In this document: positions 9,991 to 19,285 of the stretch, one piece after another | Layout: every line of letters begins with the position of its first letter | How positions within the stretch are numbered: position 1 is the first letter of the stretch | DNA from: JAJDXO01 sp965207535 | Lineage (GTDB): Bacteria; Pseudomonadota; Alphaproteobacteria; Rhodospirillales; UBA2165 | DNA: 64,000 nt | NCBI GenBank assembly: GCA_965207535.1 | Contig: CBDBMR010000005.1 | Span: forward strand, 62,001 to 126,000 | Direction: 5' to 3' | The notes under the pieces: generated by a model | Seen by the model: the letters and a program-made list of their open reading frames with translations, nothing else | What the model was told of the DNA's origin: nothing | The model's database searches: none | Made by a program: the position numbers and the translations under genes

Positions 9991-11118
9991 TCAATCCCGC
10001 GGCATCTCCTTGGCATATCTGACCAGGGCCATGAACCGGTAGAGGCCGTGAACGAACTTGCCGTAGGGCATGGTGAAGAACAGGGCGAACACCACACCCA
10101 GGTGCAGGGCCAGCAAAATGCCCATTGCGGGGGTTTCCCGAAGTACAAGGAGCAGGAGGCCGGTTACGCTGGTCAGCAGGAGCATGACCAGGAAGGCGAC
10201 ATCCATTCCCAGCTTCTGCTGATCGGCCATCGCCGGGTCGCGCCTGGACTTCTCGGCCAGCAGGCCGACCGGCCCGATGATCAGTCCAATGCCGCCGAGT
10301 GTCCCCAGAACCACGGGGAGGTCGTACCACGGGTAAGGTGCTTCCAAGCCAAGGAGATAGTGATAGAGCGTCGCGACGGAGGTGGCGGCAAAGCAGAGCA
10401 GGAAGCCGTAGAAGGTGAAGTGGTGGTAGAGCCGGCGCTTGTCGGTCGGCCGCTCATCCTCGCCGTAGCAGCCCGCCCCGCCGCCGTCGAGATAGCGCAG
10501 CGAGCCGGCATCCTTCATCGCCTGCCACCAGGAGGTGGGTTCGGCGAAGGTACCGATGGGATTGCTGATGTCCCGCCAGAAGTTCCTGAGCGACAAGATC
10601 GCCGCGAGGACCGCGTACAGGAAGACGGCGCCGAAGATGACCGCCATCGTGTTGTGGGGCATCAGCTTGTAGAAAGCGCCGGGTCCCGTATGGACGGCCC
10701 AGAGAACGCCGGGATCATGCCAGCCGACAAAGCCCAGAATGAAGATGGTGACGGAGATCGCCGCGATAAGGCTCACCATCAATCCGTTGCGCTTGAACAG
10801 AGGCGCGAGGGCGCTGGGCCAGGCATAGGTTGCATATGAGTCCGCCCGGACCGTCGCCATGACCTTGGGAACGTTGACCTCGAACTCGTGGGGCGGGGAG
10901 AATTGGCAGTCCACGTAACACCCGCCGCAGGCATGACACAAATTGGCCAGATAGTTGAGGTCTCCCTTGGGGAAGTCGCGGCGCAATTCCATGGCTGGAA
11001 AGACGGCGCACAGGCCTTCGCAGTATCGGCACGAATTGCAGACGGTCATGAGGCGTTCGGCTTCGTCCAGCGGATCGGACAGAACGGGTGACCCAGGGTT
11101 GGGAGTGACCACATTCAT
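9991..11118 (-). CDS. tcuB: Tricarballylate utilization protein TcuB-like: iron-sulfur, membrane electron-transfer subunit
   Basis: 375 residues. Two ferredoxin-type clusters are visible near the N-terminus: Cys27, 30, 33, 37 and Cys61, 64, 67, 71. From about residue 100 onward several hydrophobic segments follow, with histidines that could bind heme (for example near FTFYGFLLCF). In Salmonella, TcuB re-oxidises the FADH2 of TcuA and passes electrons to the quinone pool (established for the family). The ATG overlaps the tcuA stop by four bases (ATGA). It is the last gene of the tctC-tctAB-prpF-tcuA-tcuB operon. The related name CitB (citrate utilization protein B) is used for the same family. 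Confidence 0.88.
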   Translation of the reverse strand: MNVVTPNPGSPVLSDPLDEAERLMTVCNSCRYCEGLCAVFPAMELRRDFPKGDLNYLANLCHACGGCYVDCQFSPPHEFEVNVPKVMATVRADSYATYAWPSALAPLFKRNGLMVSLIAAISVTIFILGFVGWHDPGVLWAVHTGPGAFYKLMPHNTMAVIFGAVFLYAVLAAILSLRNFWRDISNPIGTFAEPTSWWQAMKDAGSLRYLDGGGAGCYGEDERPTDKRRLYHHFTFYGFLLCFAATSVATLYHYLLGLEAPYPWYDLPVVLGTLGGIGLIIGPVGLLAEKSRRDPAMADQQKLGMDVAFLVMLLLTSVTGLLLLVLRETPAMGILLALHLGVVFALFFTMPYGKFVHGLYRFMALVRYAKEMPRD

Positions 11119-12536
11119 TCGGCGGCGCTCCTGATTTCCGTGTTGCCGAGCGCGAGCCGGGCCGCTTCCCGGCCGGCGATGCGGCCAAATACGCTGCCGA
11201 TGGTCATCCCCATGCCGCCGGCATAACCCTTGCCGAGGACGTTGCCGGCCATCATCTCGCCGGCCGCGAACATGTTGGCCGATGGCGCGCCGTTCTCCAT
11301 GACGATGCGGGCCTCCCGGTCAACCTTTGCACAGAGGTAGGTGAAGGTGATGCCGGGCCGGACGGGGTAGGCGTAGAAAGGGGCGGTCTCGATTTTTTGC
11401 GCCCAGTGGGTCTTGTTGGGTGTGAGACCCTCGGTGCGGCAGTCATCCAGGATCGTTGAATCAAACGTGCCGGGCTGCACCGCCGCGTTGAATTCCGTTA
11501 CCGTCCGGTCCAGGACTTCCGGGTCCAGTTCCAACACTTCGGCGAGTCCACGTATGGCCGGCGCCGATATGGGCGGGTAGAGGGACGGCATGAATCGTTC
11601 GAGCGACGGTGCATCGAAAATGATGTAAGCGATTTGTCCGGGCTGTTGCGCCACCAGGCGGCCCCAAACCGCGTACCTTTTGGGCCAGATATCCTCGCCT
11701 TCATCGTAGAAGCGCTTGGCTTCCCGGTTGACGACGATCCCGAACACCACGCAATCGAGCCGGGTGACGATACCGCCGTCATATTTCGGCGCCCGCGCAT
11801 CGATGGCAACGGCATGGCATTGGGTGGGGTCTCCGGTGGTTTTGACCCCGGCGTTCATCAGCATCTTCAGGACGGTGCCTTTGTTGTTGGCGGTGCCGCG
11901 GATCAGGAAATTGTCGGCGATCTCGCCCCAGCCTTCCTTGAGCCAATCGAAGTTGGATTCGAACCCGCCGCAGGCGGCAACGAAGCTACGGGCCGGCACC
12001 GCGGTGTCCTGCCCGTCCTTTCGGCAGGTTGCCGAGGAAAACTTGCCGTCCCGGACGTCGACGGCGACAACTTCGGCCTCGTAGCGGATTTCGACGCCGA
12101 GATCCTCGGCGGTCGCGTAGAGGGCGTTCAACATGCCCCGGCCGCCGCCGAGGAAGAACGAGTTCGTCCGACCGAGGCTCAGCGTACCCGCGAGCGAGGG
12201 CTGAAACCTGACCCCTTGTTCGGCAATCCAGGTCAGGATCTCCTTAGATTCGGAGATCATGAGGCGCGCCAGTTCTTCGTCCGTGTTGCCCTCGGTGACC
12301 CGGATCAGGTCGTCGTAGAACTCCTCCTCCGTATAAGGCCCTGACAGCGTATCGGTAGCCGTATCATGGGCGCACCGCATGTTTCTGGTGTGCCGGGTAT
12401 TTCCGCCGCGATAGAACTTCGTTGCCGCCTCGAGCACCAGCACGCTGGCGCCTTCGCGGCGCGCGGCAATGGCGGCGCACAGTCCCGCGTTGCCGCCGCC
12501 GGCGACGATGACGTCAAATTCTTGTCCTGTGGCCAT
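11115..12536 (-). CDS. tcuA: FAD-dependent tricarballylate dehydrogenase TcuA-like
   Basis: 473 residues from the chosen ATG at 12536. The FAD-binding motif GGGNAG lies at residues 13-18, as expected for a fumarate-reductase/TcuA type flavoprotein; the C-terminus carries the second FAD motif region (AGEMMAGNVLGKGYAGG). The frame stays open back to 12650, but that version would overlap the upstream PrpF-like gene by about 100 nt and add a tail unlike the family, so the internal start is preferred. TcuA oxidises tricarballylate to cis-aconitate (family knowledge). Its neighbours TcuB and a tricarboxylate transporter support that role; a related tricarboxylic or unsaturated acid is possible. Confidence 0.87.
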   Translation of the reverse strand: MATGQEFDVIVAGGGNAGLCAAIAARREGASVLVLEAATKFYRGGNTRHTRNMRCAHDTATDTLSGPYTEEEFYDDLIRVTEGNTDEELARLMISESKEILTWIAEQGVRFQPSLAGTLSLGRTNSFFLGGGRGMLNALYATAEDLGVEIRYEAEVVAVDVRDGKFSSATCRKDGQDTAVPARSFVAACGGFESNFDWLKEGWGEIADNFLIRGTANNKGTVLKMLMNAGVKTTGDPTQCHAVAIDARAPKYDGGIVTRLDCVVFGIVVNREAKRFYDEGEDIWPKRYAVWGRLVAQQPGQIAYIIFDAPSLERFMPSLYPPISAPAIRGLAEVLELDPEVLDRTVTEFNAAVQPGTFDSTILDDCRTEGLTPNKTHWAQKIETAPFYAYPVRPGITFTYLCAKVDREARIVMENGAPSANMFAAGEMMAGNVLGKGYAGGMGMTIGSVFGRIAGREAARLALGNTEIRSAAE

Positions 12537-12549
12537 GGTTTTTGCGGAG

Positions 12550-13641
12550 TTACCGGCCGCTCCACACGGAGGACGGCACGAAAACGTCTCCGGCGGCGAG
12601 CTTCCGCGACGTGCGAAGGATTCCGGCCGAGTTGAGGGAAAATCCGTCATCGTCCGAATAATCCACGATGACGTCCATCAGGCCGAGCGGATGCTCCAGA
12701 ACGACGGTAACCGGGCTGCCCGAAGGTTTGTCGAAGAGACCATCGGCGACCGTCCCTGGCGTGAGCGCGCAGGACGCGAGGCACTGCGAGCCGGTCACCG
12801 CCATCGTCGGGTGAGTCCTCCAGGGGTCGAAATAGCGGGCCGCGACTGTGCCCCCTTGTTTGGGCGGCGCGAGGAGGCCGAATTTCGGCGTCACCGACTT
12901 GCCGACGTCTCCCATTCCCATCAATTCGCCGGCTTGAAGACGCACCGCCTCCATACGGGCAAAGAAATCCTTGTTGCCGTCCAACTCTTCCCGTGTCTCA
13001 TAGCCGGTCAGGCCGAAGTCGGATGCCCGGCCGATAACCAGCGGCATGGCGACATCCATGCACGTGACCTCGATCCCGTCAATTTCGTCCGTCGTGTTTC
13101 CGGTCGGCAAGAAGGCGCCGGTGGATGATCCGGCCACGTCCATGAAGTTCAGCTCGATGGGGGCCGCGGTGCCCGGAACGCCGTCAATCCGGGTATCGCC
13201 CTCATAGGTGACCGCTCCACCCGGCGTACGGACATTCGCGACGATACGGGCACCGGTATTGACCGCATGGATTTTGATCCGGGTCTCACCCTCGGATGCG
13301 GGGATGAGACCCATTTCAAGAGCAGCCGGTCCGACGCCCGAAAGCATGTTTCCGCAGGTGGGCTTGAAGTCGACCAGCTCTTCTTCAACGGCCACTTGGC
13401 CGAAGAAATAATCGATGTCCGCCCAATCGTCGTCTGCCGCCTTGGAGAGCATCACCACCTTGGTGGTTACCGAGACGCCGCCGCCGATTCCGTCGATATT
13501 GATGGGATGCCCCGCGCCAACGGCCGCGATGAGAACTCTTGCCAGATCATCCAAATCCTCCGGCAAATCCGATCGCCTGAAGTAGGGACCGCGGGAAGTG
13601 CCGCCTCTCATAAACAGGTACGGAATAGCTGTCTGGCTCAT
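12550..13641 (-). CDS. PrpF-family isomerase (2-methylaconitate/aconitate delta-isomerase type)
   Basis: 363 residues from ATG 13641. A GAGG ribosome site overlapping the tctAB stop lies about nine bases upstream, which favours this start over one 27 nt earlier. Hallmarks: FMRGGTSRG near the N-terminus, Lys61 (TTK) and Cys96 in TCGNMLSGVGPAALE, residues at the catalytic positions of PrpF proteins. Family members isomerise 2-methylaconitate, 4-oxalomesaconate, or cis/trans-aconitate (fungal Adi1). Between a tricarboxylate transporter and TcuAB, the most economical role is aconitate double-bond isomerisation, feeding cis-aconitate to the TCA cycle (inference). Confidence 0.85.
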   Translation of the reverse strand: MSQTAIPYLFMRGGTSRGPYFRRSDLPEDLDDLARVLIAAVGAGHPINIDGIGGGVSVTTKVVMLSKAADDDWADIDYFFGQVAVEEELVDFKPTCGNMLSGVGPAALEMGLIPASEGETRIKIHAVNTGARIVANVRTPGGAVTYEGDTRIDGVPGTAAPIELNFMDVAGSSTGAFLPTGNTTDEIDGIEVTCMDVAMPLVIGRASDFGLTGYETREELDGNKDFFARMEAVRLQAGELMGMGDVGKSVTPKFGLLAPPKQGGTVAARYFDPWRTHPTMAVTGSQCLASCALTPGTVADGLFDKPSGSPVTVVLEHPLGLMDVIVDYSDDDGFSLNSAGILRTSRKLAAGDVFVPSSVWSGR

Positions 13642-13652
13642 CGGTCCGCGCC

Positions 13653-15686
13653 TCAGGTCAATGGCCACGGCAGCTCAAGGAAGTGCTGCAATAGCCCAGG
13701 CGGGAATTCCCGATTCAGGATCCAGGCCATAAACATCATGAAGGCGATGCTGCAGACCGTGTAGATGCCCGCCTTGGTCCAATTCAAACCGGCGCGGAAA
13801 CGCATGAAGGCCGGCAGGAAGACCAGCAGCGCCAGTATGAAGCCGGCCAAAGATGTCAGGATAAGCAGGAATCCGAACCACGCCAGCGTCGACCAGAGGC
13901 CGTGAGCCGGCGGGGAATCCCCGCCTTCGGATTCCCGGTCGGCAAAGATCGTGTCCGTCGCCGGCCGCCGCGCCATCATCACCAGCATGATCGCCACGCA
14001 GATCATGCCCACGCTTGCCACGAACATGGGGAAGATCTTGTCGGTGATCAGGCGGTCGGAGATCAGCGAGGCGTTGTAGAAGCTTGCGGCGAAGTAGATG
14101 CCGACCAAAACCATGAAGACAACCGGCGCCCGCTTGCCGCCGGATTTAACCTCGCCTTCCGCCATGATCACCTTCGCTTGTCGAATGCCGAAATAGATTG
14201 AAATGGCGGTAATGACGATCAGCACGATGACGATCGGACCGAACAGGTACTCCATCCCCGACGCCATGCCCTCACGGAACTTGGACGCGGCGACCTGGTA
14301 GGCCTGGTTGGCGAACGTCTCCGCCGGGTTGGAGAGCACGAAGCCGATGAGAAACGCGGGCCGCGACCAATCGAAGCGGCGCAGAAAAATTCCCAGCAGC
14401 CCGATTGAAAACAGCGCAACCAGATCGGCCAGGTTTTGACCGGACTGAAATGCCGCGAATGAAATCAGCATGAACAGGAATGGCGCCAGCAGCGTAAACC
14501 GTATGGTGGTCAGCCTGGCGATGGTCGGAGACAGGCCGATGCAAAGCGCCGTGCCGACAACGTTGGCGAGGGCCAACAGCCAGACGATTGAATAGGTGAT
14601 GTCGAGGTAGTTGGCGGACAGCATTTGCGGTCCGACCTCGAGGTCTCCCGACCCTAAGAGCGCGACGGCGCCGATGAACACCGCCATGGAACCGGAGCCC
14701 GGAATGCCGAAGATCAGGGTCGGCACGAGCCCGCCGCCCTCTTTGGCGTTGTTGGAGCTTTCCGGGCCGATAATCCCGCGGATTTCACCGCTGCCGAAGT
14801 TGCTCTTGTCCTTGGTGGTTTGGACCGTATGACCATAGGCGATCCAATCCACCACCGAGCCGCCGAGACCCGGAATGACGCCGACGATGACCCCGATGAC
14901 GGCGCAGCGGACGGACAGCATCTTGTTTCGCCACCAATCCCTTACGCCGTCCATCCACCCCGCGCCGAGGACCGCGTCTTTTGCGATCGACTGGTCCTGA
15001 CGCAGGAGAGTGATGATTTCGGGAACGGCGAATATCCCAAGCCCGACGATGACGAGCTTCAATCCGTCCGTCAGGTAGGCGATATCATAGGTCGCCATCC
15101 GGAGTGAACCGCCGGCATCGGCTTCGCCGATCGTGCCGACCAACAGGCCGAGCCCGGCCGCGGCCAATCCCTTCAACGGCACGCGGCCGGCGAGAACGGC
15201 GACCATCGAGAGGCCGAAAATCGTAATCATCAGCATCTCGGGCAAGCCGAATGCCAGCACGATGGGTCGGGCGACCAGAATGAAAAAAGTCAGAAACAGG
15301 GCGCCGACCAGACCGCCAAACAATGACGATGCGAATGCCGCGGCGAGGGCTCGCGCGGCTTCGCCTTTCTGCGCCAAGGGGAAACCATCCAAAACCGTCG
15401 CCTGTGATGCAGACGATCCGGGAATTCCCATCAGGACCGATGCGAACGTGTCCGACGTCGGCACCACGGCGACCATACCGACCATCAGGGCCAGACCGCT
15501 GACCGTATCCATGCCGAATATGAATGGAAGAACCAGGGACAGTCCGGCAATGCCGCCAAGCCCCGGAAATACGCCGACGGCCAGCCCCATGACCACGCCG
15601 AGCGCAAGAAACATTAATACGCTCGGCTGCAGAATGAGCCCGAAGGCGTCCCCTAATGCCGGCAGTACGGTACCGAGAATATCCAC
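13653..15686 (-). CDS. Fused TctA-TctB tripartite tricarboxylate transporter permease (copy 1)
   Basis: 677 residues from a GTG start at 15686, preceded by a strong GGGGAGGGGGG ribosome site. Residues about 1-500 are the large permease TctA: FPGLGGIAGLSL near the N-terminus and the repeat IPGLGGSVVDWIAYGH plus FGIPGSGS in the middle. Residues about 530-677 form a further set of four membrane segments like the small permease TctB. Normally these are separate genes of about 500 and 150 residues, so this is a fusion. It works with the TctC gene just upstream and is the second gene of the tricarballylate-type operon. Inner membrane, proton or sodium driven (family knowledge). Confidence 0.9.
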   Translation of the reverse strand: MDILGTVLPALGDAFGLILQPSVLMFLALGVVMGLAVGVFPGLGGIAGLSLVLPFIFGMDTVSGLALMVGMVAVVPTSDTFASVLMGIPGSSASQATVLDGFPLAQKGEAARALAAAFASSLFGGLVGALFLTFFILVARPIVLAFGLPEMLMITIFGLSMVAVLAGRVPLKGLAAAGLGLLVGTIGEADAGGSLRMATYDIAYLTDGLKLVIVGLGIFAVPEIITLLRQDQSIAKDAVLGAGWMDGVRDWWRNKMLSVRCAVIGVIVGVIPGLGGSVVDWIAYGHTVQTTKDKSNFGSGEIRGIIGPESSNNAKEGGGLVPTLIFGIPGSGSMAVFIGAVALLGSGDLEVGPQMLSANYLDITYSIVWLLALANVVGTALCIGLSPTIARLTTIRFTLLAPFLFMLISFAAFQSGQNLADLVALFSIGLLGIFLRRFDWSRPAFLIGFVLSNPAETFANQAYQVAASKFREGMASGMEYLFGPIVIVLIVITAISIYFGIRQAKVIMAEGEVKSGGKRAPVVFMVLVGIYFAASFYNASLISDRLITDKIFPMFVASVGMICVAIMLVMMARRPATDTIFADRESEGGDSPPAHGLWSTLAWFGFLLILTSLAGFILALLVFLPAFMRFRAGLNWTKAGIYTVCSIAFMMFMAWILNREFPPGLLQHFLELPWPLT

Positions 15687-15711
15687 GTTGAAGCCCCCCT
15701 CCCCAAGGAGT

Positions 15712-15742
15712 GAGGTGCCCCGCCATGGTGGCAGGGCACCTC
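15712..15742 (-). promoter_or_regulatory. Intercistronic hairpin between tctC and tctAB
   Basis: A perfect 9-bp inverted repeat, GAGGTGCCC and GGGCACCTC, with a 13-nt loop starts 12 nt after the tctC stop and ends 25 nt before the tctAB start. It lacks a following T tract, so it looks like an mRNA-stabilising or partial-attenuation hairpin. Such an element would allow more binding protein than permease to be made (inference by analogy with other binding-protein operons). Confidence 0.55.
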
Positions 15743-15754
15743 CTTACGTGAGGG

Positions 15755-16852
15755 TTATTTCAGCTCGACGCCGTAGTCGGACTTGAGCCATTTCTTCACG
15801 AAGGCCTTTGCGGAGTCCGGAACCGAGGTGGCCCGGGCGAGCGCGGCTTGGGCGTCCTTGCCGACAAACATCGGGTATTTGCCGAGGCGTTTCGCGGAAA
15901 TCTTCTCGAAGTCCGCGCGGCCCTTCACCTTGGCGAAGCCGGCGGTCAAGGTGTCGACGACTTCCTGGGAAGTTCCCTTGGGCAGGAAGGCGATCTTCTG
16001 CACCGGGAACCCGGCAATAAAGAATGCCTTCCACGCGTCCCATTGCTGACCGGACGGCTGGCAACCGTCGGTTTTCTCGCAAACCTCCTTGAAGGTCGGA
16101 ATGTCCGGGAACGTCGGATCGCGGACGATCTTGCCGGCAGAGTCCAGGGAACCCCACGTCATCATGGGGACGGCCTTGCCATCCTTGACCAAGGGGACGA
16201 CGCTCTTCAGGTAGGCGGACGACGTCTGATAGTCGATGTTGGCTTCGCCCCGCTCGAACATCAGACGGCCGGCGCCGCGGCTCTTGATGCCGAAGACGGG
16301 CTCGACACTGAGGCCCAGCATCTTCCAGGCCAGGATCGGAACGAGATCGAGACGGGTCGCGCCCTGCGATCCGTAAATGAATTTCTCGCCCTTGAGCTTG
16401 TTCGCGGACCCGTCGAATTTCTTGCCGAGGGCCGGCGGCAAATAGGCGACACCGCCGGTGCCCGTCGCCATAACCGGCTTCCAATCCTTGTATTCGTAGC
16501 GAACCCGGGGATCGCCCAATAGGTACGGGAACTGCGTCGAACCCGAAGAACCGAACAGGACGGTTCCGTCGCCGTTCTTTTGCTTCTGGAACCAATTGGC
16601 GCCCTTGGTGGAACCGGCGCCCGGCATGAATCTTACGACCACCTTGGGCGAGCCGGGAAGCGCCGGGCCCAGCAGTGGTGCGAAGAAGTTCGCCCACTTG
16701 GCGGAGCCGCCCGTTTCGGAGAACGGGATGGTCCACTGGACCGTCTTCCCGGCAAGGTTGGTTTCGGCATTGGCGGATGCGCCAATACCAAACGCCGCCA
16801 ACGCGGCCGCGCCAAAAGCAGCATGGCGCAGATGTTTTGATACTCCAGACAT
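15755..16852 (-). CDS. tctC: TctC/Bug-family tricarboxylate-binding periplasmic protein (copy 1)
   Basis: 365 residues from ATG 16852, which has GGGAG six bases upstream; an in-frame codon at 16894 without such a site is less likely. The N-terminus is a signal peptide with a probable cleavage after SANA. The mature part shows the TctC pattern: an early PFSETGG segment, a PGAGSTKGANW loop, and a C-terminal domain with FPDIPTFKEV and a PKGTSQEVVDTL segment. It captures the substrate for the fused TctA-TctB encoded next. First gene of the operon, divergent from the two-component system, which probably controls it. Confidence 0.9.
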   Translation of the reverse strand: MSGVSKHLRHAAFGAAALAAFGIGASANAETNLAGKTVQWTIPFSETGGSAKWANFFAPLLGPALPGSPKVVVRFMPGAGSTKGANWFQKQKNGDGTVLFGSSGSTQFPYLLGDPRVRYEYKDWKPVMATGTGGVAYLPPALGKKFDGSANKLKGEKFIYGSQGATRLDLVPILAWKMLGLSVEPVFGIKSRGAGRLMFERGEANIDYQTSSAYLKSVVPLVKDGKAVPMMTWGSLDSAGKIVRDPTFPDIPTFKEVCEKTDGCQPSGQQWDAWKAFFIAGFPVQKIAFLPKGTSQEVVDTLTAGFAKVKGRADFEKISAKRLGKYPMFVGKDAQAALARATSVPDSAKAFVKKWLKSDYGVELK

Positions 16853-16995
16853 GTGAAACTCCCAACTGTCTTTGTGTGATGAATGCGCCTCCACGACGCA
16901 TCCAACGAAATTCCCCGCCGATCGCGTTCAGGTCGTCGGCTTGATAGACGGATCATGCTGTAGCAAGCTTGCACGAAGCTTTCCGGGGCAGAGCT
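16853..16995. promoter_or_regulatory. Divergent promoter region between tctC operon and two-component genes
   Basis: 143 bp separating the two start codons. It contains a 10-bp palindrome GCAAGCTTGC (16963-16972) and an ATGCG/CGCAT inverted repeat near 16881-16899. Both promoters must lie here if the divergent units are independently transcribed; no convincing sigma70 boxes were identified by eye. Confidence 0.4.
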
Positions 16996-17664
16996 TTGCG
17001 AATAGTAATTATCGAGGACAACAAGTCTCTGGCGTCGGGGATTGCGCATCGCTTGCGGGACCTCGGACACGCCGTCGACGTTCTGCACGATGGTGAGGAC
17101 GGAGACGCTCATCTTGCCGGCGAGGGTGCCGACCTGGTGATCCTCGATATCAATCTGCCGGGCATGAGCGGCTTTGAAATTTTGCGGGGAATGCGGGCGC
17201 GGAATGACCCGACGCCGGTCCTCATGCTCACCGCGCGAACGGATACCTCCGACAAAGTCGCAGGCCTGGACACGGGCGCCGATGACTATCTGGTCAAACC
17301 CTTCGAAATGGAAGAGTTGGAGGCGCGCATCCGTGCCCTTTTTCGCCGAAGAGGCGTTACGCGGTCTCCCATCCAATCCATCGGCGCGCTGGATTTTGAC
17401 GTAGGCGCGCGTGTGCTGCGGGCCAAGGGGGAGGTGATCGACCTGAGGCGACGGGAACTGGCGGCCTTCGAGTGCCTGTTGGAGCGTAAAGGTCAACTGG
17501 TGGCTAAATCGGTGCTGATCGACCAGATGTACGGCGTGGGCGCCGACGTAGACGACAAGGTTGTCGAGGCGCCCATATCAAGACTTCGGAAGAAGCTGAC
17601 CGGCTACGACGTAACAATCAAAGCGGCGCGAGGGCTCGGCTATTTGATGGAAGACACGGAATAA
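16996..17664 (+). CDS. OmpR-family response regulator, TctD-like
   Basis: 222 residues from a TTG start at 16996, chosen because response regulators begin exactly there (MRIVIIEDN). An upstream TTG at 16969 would add nine atypical residues. Receiver domain: acidic pair Glu7-Asp8, phosphoacceptor Asp51 (LDINLPG), a TART segment and the KPF lysine. The C-terminal half is a winged-helix DNA-binding domain (SRLRKKL, AARGLGYLM). The stop overlaps the kinase start by one base (TAATG). By position it should activate the divergent tricarboxylate operon in response to external substrate, as TctD does in Salmonella (family knowledge plus inference). Confidence 0.92.
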   Translation: MRIVIIEDNKSLASGIAHRLRDLGHAVDVLHDGEDGDAHLAGEGADLVILDINLPGMSGFEILRGMRARNDPTPVLMLTARTDTSDKVAGLDTGADDYLVKPFEMEELEARIRALFRRRGVTRSPIQSIGALDFDVGARVLRAKGEVIDLRRRELAAFECLLERKGQLVAKSVLIDQMYGVGADVDDKVVEAPISRLRKKLTGYDVTIKAARGLGYLMEDTE

Positions 17665-19046
17665 TGCCGACAAACCTGTCTCTGCGGGCCCGTCTGCTTA
17701 TTATCATTCTCATACCATTGGGCATCGTCTCGATCGCCGCCGCCTATTGGCGAATCTCCACCGCGACGACGACCGCCCAAGAAATTTTCGACCGGAATCT
17801 GGAAGCCCTCACTTTGGCCATTTCACGAGACATCGTGGTTTCCGGCGGCGATGTCATATCCGATTCGACAAGAGAGCTCCTTACCAGCCGTTTCGGCGGG
17901 ACGCTCTTCTACCATGTCTACGGGCCGGATGGATCGTTCGTCACCGGCTATGCGTCGCCGCCGGTAACCCCAGATGCGATTGAGCTCAAAGACAATCGAC
18001 CCGTGCTGTTCGAATCCGTTTATCGCGACGAACCGGTTCGAGTTGCCCGGTTGCGGGAGCACGCAGACTTCGTGGCGGTCAGCGGATTCGCGTCGGTGAC
18101 GGTCTGGCAGACCTTGGCGGAGCGGGAGGCTTTTGTCCGGCAACAGGCGACGCAGGCAATTATCGTCATCGCTTCGCTATTTCTGACCGTCGCGATCGTG
18201 ATCTGGTTCGGGATCAAGTTGGGTCTCAAACCACTCACCGACCTTCAGGAAGCAATCGCCGAGCGCTCGTCCGATGACCTGAGCACTATTCGCCGGGCGG
18301 TTCCGCCGGAGGTCACCGGGCTCGTCGCAACGCTGAACTCTCTACTGGGTCAGGTTGAAGCCGCGATTGCCAGCCGGGACAGGTTCATTTCCGATGCCGC
18401 TCATCAACTGCGCAACCCGATTGCCGGCATACTCTCGCTGGCGGAGGCCGCCCATGGCGCAAAGTCGCCGACGGATCGGGAAATTCGTGTCGGCGAGCTT
18501 GTCGAGTCGGCGCGCCGGGCATCCCGCCTCACCAACCAATTGCTTTCACTCGAGCGTGCAAAGGGGCGATCGATCGATAGCCGGCTGCACCCGGCCGACC
18601 TCAACCGGATTGCGAGAACCGTTTGTGAGCGGAATGCCGGCCAAATTCTGGAGCACGACATCGACCTCGTATTCGAGGCCCACGATGGCGTGCTGGACGT
18701 GGAGGTCGACGAATTATTGCTTGAAGAAGCAATTCAGAATTTGATCGACAACGCGGTCAAACATGGCGGTCCGGAGAACAACGAGATATCAGTGCGGGTA
18801 AGTCCGTTGAACGGCAGCGGCGTGATTTCCGTCTCCGACAATGGCGCGGGGATCAGCGCTCAAGACAGCGAGGTTGCTTTCTCCCGTTTCGGGCAGGTCG
18901 AGCCCGGCGAGGGCAGCGGGCTGGGATTGGCGATCGTCAAAGAGATCGCCGAATTGCATGGCGGCGCCGCGCAAATCGAGCCGTCGGCCAACGGCGCCCA
19001 GATATCGCTCTCCGTTCCGTTAACCGGTCATATGGAGCGGGATTGA
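17664..19046 (+). CDS. Membrane sensor histidine kinase, TctE-like
   Basis: 460 residues. Transmembrane segment about 9-28, a periplasmic sensing region about 30-162 and a second transmembrane segment about 163-186. A linker is followed by a dimerisation domain with phosphoacceptor His247 (DAAHQLRNP), an N-box (IQNLIDNAVKH, Asn363), and G-boxes DNGAGIS and GSGLGLAI. Translationally coupled to the response regulator. The extracytoplasmic domain is of modest size, as in TctE/QseC-type kinases. It probably senses a tricarboxylate, directly or through the TctC protein (inference). Confidence 0.92.
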   Translation: MPTNLSLRARLLIIILIPLGIVSIAAAYWRISTATTTAQEIFDRNLEALTLAISRDIVVSGGDVISDSTRELLTSRFGGTLFYHVYGPDGSFVTGYASPPVTPDAIELKDNRPVLFESVYRDEPVRVARLREHADFVAVSGFASVTVWQTLAEREAFVRQQATQAIIVIASLFLTVAIVIWFGIKLGLKPLTDLQEAIAERSSDDLSTIRRAVPPEVTGLVATLNSLLGQVEAAIASRDRFISDAAHQLRNPIAGILSLAEAAHGAKSPTDREIRVGELVESARRASRLTNQLLSLERAKGRSIDSRLHPADLNRIARTVCERNAGQILEHDIDLVFEAHDGVLDVEVDELLLEEAIQNLIDNAVKHGGPENNEISVRVSPLNGSGVISVSDNGAGISAQDSEVAFSRFGQVEPGEGSGLGLAIVKEIAELHGGAAQIEPSANGAQISLSVPLTGHMERD

Positions 19047-19099
19047 AGGCCTGACCCGTTCTGCCGAATTTCAGCGCGCGGGGCAGCGGCCCCCGGCGT

Positions 19100-19285
19100 C
19101 TATTCGGAGTCCAAGTCCTTGATCTTCTCGACCAGCAACTCGCGCTTGTCGAACAAATGCTGATACTGAGCGTCGCATCCGGCGATGGGCTGCGGATAGG
19201 ACCTGATCTGCGCCTTGATGTCGGCCAGTTGGTCATCCAGTTCCCGGCGTCGGTCTTCGGCTTTATTTTTTTCAGTGCTGCTCAT
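19100..19285 (-). CDS. Small charged coiled-coil protein, unknown function
   Basis: 61 residues, very rich in Glu, Asp, Lys and Arg, with heptad-like leucines (RRRELDDQLADIKAQI and KRELLVEKIKDL) suggesting two short helices forming an antiparallel coiled coil. Third codon positions are mostly G or C, as in neighbouring genes, which supports coding. A GAGG lies about 15 bases upstream of the ATG, rather far. No function is recognised; it stands alone between the kinase and the second TctAB gene. Many alphaproteobacteria carry such short orphan proteins. Confidence 0.5.
   Translation of the reverse strand: MSSTEKNKAEDRRRELDDQLADIKAQIRSYPQPIAGCDAQYQHLFDKRELLVEKIKDLDSE

Noticed and set aside
12537..12650. 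N-terminal extension of TcuA in the open frame
   Set aside because: It overlaps the PrpF-family gene and precedes the FAD motif by far more residues than the family has.
15744..16901. 385-codon frame overlapping the first TctC gene on the same strand
   Set aside because: It is a second frame of the TctC gene; arginine-rich with no signal peptide, while the other frame has the full TctC pattern.
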